From the NCBI RefSeq assembly GCF_002234575.2, contig NZ_CP022464.2:620001-684000 (forward strand): a stretch of 64,000 bases of DNA, read 5' to 3'. A program made the position numbers and the translations under genes. Source of the stretch: Enterocloster bolteae (GTDB lineage: Bacteria; Bacillota; Clostridia; Lachnospirales; Lachnospiraceae). Position 1 is the first letter of the stretch. Every line of letters begins with the position of its first letter. Positions 60,642-64,000 of this stretch are shown one piece after another. The notes under the pieces were generated by a model. The model saw only the letters and a list, made by a program, of their open reading frames with translations. It made no database searches and was not told the origin of the DNA.

Positions 60642-61477
60642 TGGTACAGTCTATAAAGCGGTTATTTAAATCCAATTACCTGTTTACGCTGGGCGTAATT
60701 ATCTGTCTGGCATGGATTGCGGCAGCCATCCTGGCGCCGGCGCTGGCTCCCTATGACCCGATTGTCCAGGACCTGGGACAGCGGTTAAAGGCTCCGTCCT
60801 CAGAGCACTGGTTTGGCACGGACAACTTTGGAAGGGACATTTTCAGCCGTGTGCTCTACGGAGGAAGGTATTCCCTGCTGGCAGGCTGCCTTACCGTAGT
60901 CATAGCAGGTTTTATCGGTACATTTTATGGAGCCGTAGCAGGCTATGTGGGCGGCTGGGTGGACAATGTGATGATGCGTTTTTCAGAGATGATTTTGTCC
61001 TTCCCCTCCCTGATCCTGGCAATGATTATCAATGCGGTTATGGGTTCCAACCTGTTTAACACCATGTTTGCCCTGATTGTGGTGGCATGGCCCACCTATG
61101 CCCGTATGATGCGCAGCGTGGTGCTGAGTGTAAAGGAAAATGAATATGTGGCGGCTTCCGAGGTTCTGGGCGCCTCCAGAATCCGGATCCTGATGAAGGA
61201 GGTCATACCCAACAGCATCAGTTCGGTTCTGATTATGGCTACCACGGACATCGGAAACCAGATTCTGATGTTCTCCACCTTAAGCTTTCTGGGACTGGGC
61301 TCTGCACCGCCAACGCCGGAGTGGGGTATGATGGTCTCGGATGGAGCTGACTATTTCAATAAGTTCTGGGTGGCCGGCTTTCCGGGACTGGCGATCTTTA
61401 CAATGGCTGTAGGCGCTAATTTTATCGGCGACGGTCTTCGGGATTTGCTGGACCCCAAGCTGAGAAAGCAGTTTTAG
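60641..61477 (+). CDS. Peptide ABC transporter permease (OppC/DppC-like), importer 2
   Basis: This 278-residue permease has six segments, the DppC-type WFGTDNFGRDIFSRVLYGGRYS region and EAA loop YVAASEVLGASRIRILMKEVI. The ATG at 60641 is preferred to a GTG three codons upstream because GAGGTG, which includes that GTG, forms the ribosome site. The gene is coupled to the permease before it and precedes pepQ by 17 bases. Confidence 0.92.
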   Translation: MVQSIKRLFKSNYLFTLGVIICLAWIAAAILAPALAPYDPIVQDLGQRLKAPSSEHWFGTDNFGRDIFSRVLYGGRYSLLAGCLTVVIAGFIGTFYGAVAGYVGGWVDNVMMRFSEMILSFPSLILAMIINAVMGSNLFNTMFALIVVAWPTYARMMRSVVLSVKENEYVAASEVLGASRIRILMKEVIPNSISSVLIMATTDIGNQILMFSTLSFLGLGSAPPTPEWGMMVSDGADYFNKFWVAGFPGLAIFTMAVGANFIGDGLRDLLDPKLRKQF

Positions 61478-61494
61478 AAGAGGAGGATATTATC

Positions 61495-62586
61495 ATGAAG
61501 CAGAAGAGAGCGGAGCGTATCATGGAAGCCCTGAAGGAAATGGGGCTGAGACAGATGCTGATTGTGGACCCCATGTCCATTTACTATCTCACAGGCGTGT
61601 ATGTGGAGCCATTTGAACGGTTTTATGCCCTTTACCTGAGGGAGGACGGGAAACATGTGTATTTTCTGAATAAGCTGTTTACCGTGCCTGAGGATGTGGG
61701 TGTGGAGAAGGTGTGGTATTCGGATACAGACCCGGCGGCGGAAATCGTGGCAGGCTATCTGGATAAGGAGAGCCCGCTGGGCGTTGATAAGGATTTAAAG
61801 GCCCGGTTTCTGCTGCCCCTTATGGAGATGGAGGCTGCTGCCGGTTTTGTAAATTCCTCCATTGCCGTGGACAGGACAAGGGGTGTTAAGGATGAGGAGG
61901 AGCAGGATAAGATGCGCACTGCCTCTGACATCAATGATAAGGCCATGGCAGTGTTCAAAACGCTGATTCATGAAGGCGTCACGGAGCGTCAGGTTGCAGA
62001 CCAGATGCTTAAGATATATATGGACCTGGGGGCGGACGGTTTTTCCTTTGAACCGCTGGTGGCCTTTGGAGCCAACGCGGCGGACCCTCATCATGGACCG
62101 GACGGCACCGTTATAAAGCCGGGTGATTCAGTGCTTTTTGACGTGGGCTGCATCAAGGACGGGTACTGTTCCGATATGACCCGTACCTTTTACTTCCGCA
62201 AAGCCAGTGACGAGCACCGCCGTATTTATGAGATTGTCCGCAGTGCCAATGAGACAGCTATCTCAAAGATACGTCCGGGCGTACCTCTGTGCGAGCTGGA
62301 CGGGGCGGCCAGGGACCTGATCGCTGAACAGGGATACGGACCTTTCTTTACCCACAGGCTGGGGCATTTCATCGGTCTGGGAGAGCATGAATTCGGAGAC
62401 GTGTCCTCTGTGAATACCCAGAAAGCGGAGCCGGGAATGATATTTTCCATTGAACCGGGAATCTATCTGCCCGGGGATACCGGCGTCCGTGTGGAGGATC
62501 TGGTGCTGGTGACAGAGGATGGATGCGAGGTGCTCAACCACTATTCCAAGGAATTTGAGATAATCGGTTCATCCGTAACCGGCTAA
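61495..62586 (+). CDS. Xaa-Pro dipeptidase / aminopeptidase P-like (M24)
   Basis: This 363-residue protein has a creatinase-type N-terminal domain (residues 1-125) and an M24 pita-bread domain (about 130-355) with the five metal ligands: aspartates in FDVGCIKDGYCSDMTRTF, histidine in HRLGHFIGLGEHE, and glutamates in SIEPGIY and GVRVEDL. It cleaves bonds next to proline in imported peptides. Its place at the end of the importer 2 operon suggests that the importer brings proline-containing peptides. AGGAGG precedes the ATG. Confidence 0.92.
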   Translation: MKQKRAERIMEALKEMGLRQMLIVDPMSIYYLTGVYVEPFERFYALYLREDGKHVYFLNKLFTVPEDVGVEKVWYSDTDPAAEIVAGYLDKESPLGVDKDLKARFLLPLMEMEAAAGFVNSSIAVDRTRGVKDEEEQDKMRTASDINDKAMAVFKTLIHEGVTERQVADQMLKIYMDLGADGFSFEPLVAFGANAADPHHGPDGTVIKPGDSVLFDVGCIKDGYCSDMTRTFYFRKASDEHRRIYEIVRSANETAISKIRPGVPLCELDGAARDLIAEQGYGPFFTHRLGHFIGLGEHEFGDVSSVNTQKAEPGMIFSIEPGIYLPGDTGVRVEDLVLVTEDGCEVLNHYSKEFEIIGSSVTG

Positions 62587-62608
62587 CAGAGGTTATATAG
62601 GAGGATAT

Positions 62609-63181
62609 ATGAATCCAATCGCAACATTACATATGGCCAACGGCAGGAACATTGTCATAGAGCTTTTGCCGGAGTCAGCGCCCAATACAGTGAACAGCTT
62701 TATCTATACAGCCTCCAGGGGATACCTGGACCACCATGCCATTGAGCGGATTGTGCCGGGAAACTGGGTGGATGTCAGCTACACGGCCTTTGGAAAGAAG
62801 GAATGCCGGTATCTGATTCCCAATGAGTTTGAACTGAACCCGGACGTGGTACCCCTGGACTCCCATCCCGGAGCCGTGTGCATGGGCGGCTACGGTGAGG
62901 CAGGACTGGCAGGCTGCGAGTTTTTCTTCCCCCTCAGGGACTGTCCGGACCACAGGGGCATTTATCCTGTGTTCGGCCGTGTTCTGGAGGGCATGGATGA
63001 GTTATACAGGCTGGAAAAGGTAGAGACAGTGCCTGTGACGGATTTCCCCATAGAAGGTGTGGAGGTCAACCGTCCGGTGAAGCCGGAAATTATTGAGCGG
63101 GTGGAGCTGGAACTGCATGGTGAGATTTATCCTGAGCCGGTGAGGGTACGGGAACCTGAGCTTCCGGAGTGCTGGAAGTAA
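62609..63181 (+). CDS. Cyclophilin-type peptidyl-prolyl cis-trans isomerase
   Basis: This 190-residue protein resembles bacterial cyclophilins: NGRNIVIELLPESAPNTVNSFIYTASRGYLDHHAIERIVPGNWVD (conserved across the first 55 residues) and later PVFGRVLEGMDELYRLEKVETVP. It lacks a signal peptide. It eases proline isomerisation in proteins, or in peptides for the prolidase encoded just before it. AGGAGG precedes the ATG. Confidence 0.87.
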   Translation: MNPIATLHMANGRNIVIELLPESAPNTVNSFIYTASRGYLDHHAIERIVPGNWVDVSYTAFGKKECRYLIPNEFELNPDVVPLDSHPGAVCMGGYGEAGLAGCEFFFPLRDCPDHRGIYPVFGRVLEGMDELYRLEKVETVPVTDFPIEGVEVNRPVKPEIIERVELELHGEIYPEPVRVREPELPECWK

Positions 63182-63239
63182 CCCTATATCCTGACCCCAT
63201 ATCCAGTTAGATATTTGTCCACATTTTCAAAAAAATATC

Positions 63240-63268
63240 TTGCAAGTCCCGGGGTTCTATGATATACT
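63240..63268 (+). promoter_or_regulatory. Promoter of rpmE
   Basis: TTGCAA (63240-63245), a 17-base spacer and TATACT (63263-63268), preceded by TGA as an extended -10. It gives a leader of nearly 200 bases. Confidence 0.85.
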
Positions 63269-63274
63269 ATGTAA

Positions 63275-63469
63275 GCTGTCTGAATTGACGGCAGTTTTAG
63301 CGTTCGCGTGAGTCAGAACCTTACGGTGAGGGCGCGTTTAACTTAGTTATTGCTGATATCTGTGCGTTCTGGTGACGGCATACGGCCGGCTGCCTGTAAT
63401 GTACAGAGACAGATTGGCATACACAGGCCGCGGTCGGAAACCGCAAATAATATCAGAGAGGTGAAAATC
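63275..63469 (+). ncRNA. Long structured leader of rpmE (candidate L31 autoregulatory RNA)
   Basis: About 195 transcribed bases precede the rpmE start. GCGGTCGGAAACCGC near 63430 is a tight hairpin close to the ribosome site AGAGAGGTG, and CTGTCTGAATTGACGGCAG near 63277 forms another. L31 leader motifs are known from several phyla; whether this is one was not tested. No terminator-like T-run lies within it. Confidence 0.45.
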
Positions 63470-63676
63470 ATGAAAGAAGGAATCCATCCAAGCTATTACC
63501 AGGCAAAGGTTGTCTGCAACTGTGGTAATGAGTTCGTAACAGGTTCAACAAAGCAGGACATCCACGTTGAGGTTTGTTCCAAGTGCCATTCATTCTACAC
63601 CGGACAGCAGAAGGCTGCTCAGGCTCGTGGACGTATTGATAAGTTCAATCGTAAATATGGCATGAATGCTAACTAA
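63470..63676 (+). CDS. rpmE: 50S ribosomal protein L31 (zinc-binding type)
   Basis: This 68-residue protein begins KEGIHPSYYQAKVVCNCGNEF and has CSKCHSFYTGQQK, so all four zinc cysteine positions of the C+ form are present. The ATG at 63470 follows AGAGAGGTG; an upstream in-frame ATG at 63350 lies within the leader and has no family match. Confidence 0.97.
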   Translation: MKEGIHPSYYQAKVVCNCGNEFVTGSTKQDIHVEVCSKCHSFYTGQQKAAQARGRIDKFNRKYGMNAN

Positions 63677-63690
63677 TAAGCAAAGAGATG

Positions 63691-63723
63691 AGGGTTGAGC
63701 TTGGGAGCAGGCTCAGCCCTTTC
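63691..63723 (+). terminator. Terminator of rpmE
   Basis: AGGGTTGAGC (63691-63700) pairs with GCTCAGCCCT (63711-63720; one G-T pair) and is followed by TTT. Confidence 0.8.
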
Positions 63724-63784
63724 TGAATTCATGGGAAATCATGGAAAGAGGGTTTCTTTTTCGTACAGCAGAAAGGTTAAAGGA

Positions 63785-64000
63785 ATGAAATATTCAGGAA
63801 TTGGTGGTCAGGCCGTAATCGAGGGCATCATGATGCAGAACGGCAATGACTACGCCATTGCGGTCCGCAAGCCGGACGGGGATATTGAGGTGAAAAAGGA
63901 TACCTATTTGAGTATGACCAAGAAGCATAAAGTATTAGGTCTTCCCTTTGTAAGAGGTATTTTCAGTTTTATAGATTCCATGGTAGTGGGCATGAGGGCC
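63785..64000 (+). CDS. DUF1385 family membrane protein (3' end outside window)
   Basis: The 72 visible residues begin KYSGIGGQAVIEGIMMQNG and continue KPDGDIEVKKDTY and VLGLPFVRGIFSFIDSMVVGMRA, the DUF1385 (YqhQ-like) signature and first membrane region. AAAGGA precedes the ATG. The family is often next to rpmE and prfA in Clostridia; its role is unknown. The rest of the gene is beyond the right edge. Confidence 0.9.
   Translation, partial: MKYSGIGGQAVIEGIMMQNGNDYAIAVRKPDGDIEVKKDTYLSMTKKHKVLGLPFVRGIFSFIDSMVVGMRA

Noticed and set aside
1..64000. CRISPR array, prophage or intact insertion sequence
   Set aside because: No regularly spaced direct repeats of 24 bases or more, no integrase, transposase or phage structural genes were recognised; the short tandem repeats have no spacers.

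Overview
The window looks like a chromosomal segment of an anaerobic, spore-forming, Gram-positive Clostridia member, most likely Lachnospiraceae of the Enterocloster (Clostridium bolteae/clostridioforme) type. This is inferred from the sporulation genes spoIIID and sipL, a nine-gene V-type ATPase operon with sodium-binding residues in its K subunit, AGGAGG-type ribosome sites, several TTG starts, many lipoproteins with lipoboxes, and the lack of outer-membrane genes. No rRNA, tRNA, CRISPR array, prophage or intact insertion sequence was found. Most genes lie on the + strand.

Layout: (1) 1-3.2 kb: end of a PHP phosphatase, a YitT membrane protein, a SIS deglycase-like protein and a decayed GntR regulator. 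(2) 3.3-10.6 kb: a catabolic island with an Asp/Glu-racemase-like protein, a complete TRAP transporter, a GntR/FCD regulator, a cupin, a BKACE-type beta-keto acid cleavage enzyme and a four-carbon acid sugar kinase. Its two promoters share a 17-base element (15/17 identical), so the two halves are probably one regulon for an unidentified small organic acid. (3) 10.9-17.5 kb: an RpiR regulator followed by a 2-aminoethylphosphonate (AEP) uptake and degradation operon. Here the membrane permease and the lipoprotein binding protein form one uninterrupted reading frame, and transaminase PhnW is fused to phosphonatase PhnX. (4) 17.6-25.7 kb: spoIIID, putP, a TetR regulator, ilvE, a PrcB-like lipoprotein, cysE, a TtcA-like enzyme and sipL. 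(5) 25.8-32.8 kb: acyl/aminoacyl-transferase-like proteins, a sirtuin, an aldo-keto reductase, a DUF951 protein, rpsF-ssb-rpsR, a cyclic-di-AMP receptor and an orphan citrate lyase ligase. (6) 33-39.7 kb: a complete Dpp/Opp-type peptide importer with a LysR regulator. (7) 39.9-44.2 kb: a two-gene RND efflux system. (8) 44.4-53.4 kb: the V-ATPase operon behind a near-consensus promoter. (9) 53.5-55.4 kb: a TlpA-like thioredoxin lipoprotein, a 49-residue CXXC membrane protein and a polyferredoxin-like membrane protein, a plausible extracytoplasmic redox relay. (10) 55.6-63.2 kb: a second peptide importer ending in a prolidase and a cyclophilin. (11) 63.2-64 kb: rpmE with a roughly 200-base leader, and the start of a DUF1385 protein.

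The parts fit an amino-acid- and peptide-using gut anaerobe: two peptide importers, prolidase, proline symporter and branched-chain aminotransferase supply and process amino acids; the V-ATPase handles sodium; the TRAP and AEP islands add accessory carbon, nitrogen and phosphorus sources. The most interesting points are the shared-operator TRAP/BKACE/kinase regulon, the permease-binding-protein fusion, the TlpA/CXXC/FeS trio, and two terminator hairpins whose right arm carries the ribosome-binding site of the next gene.
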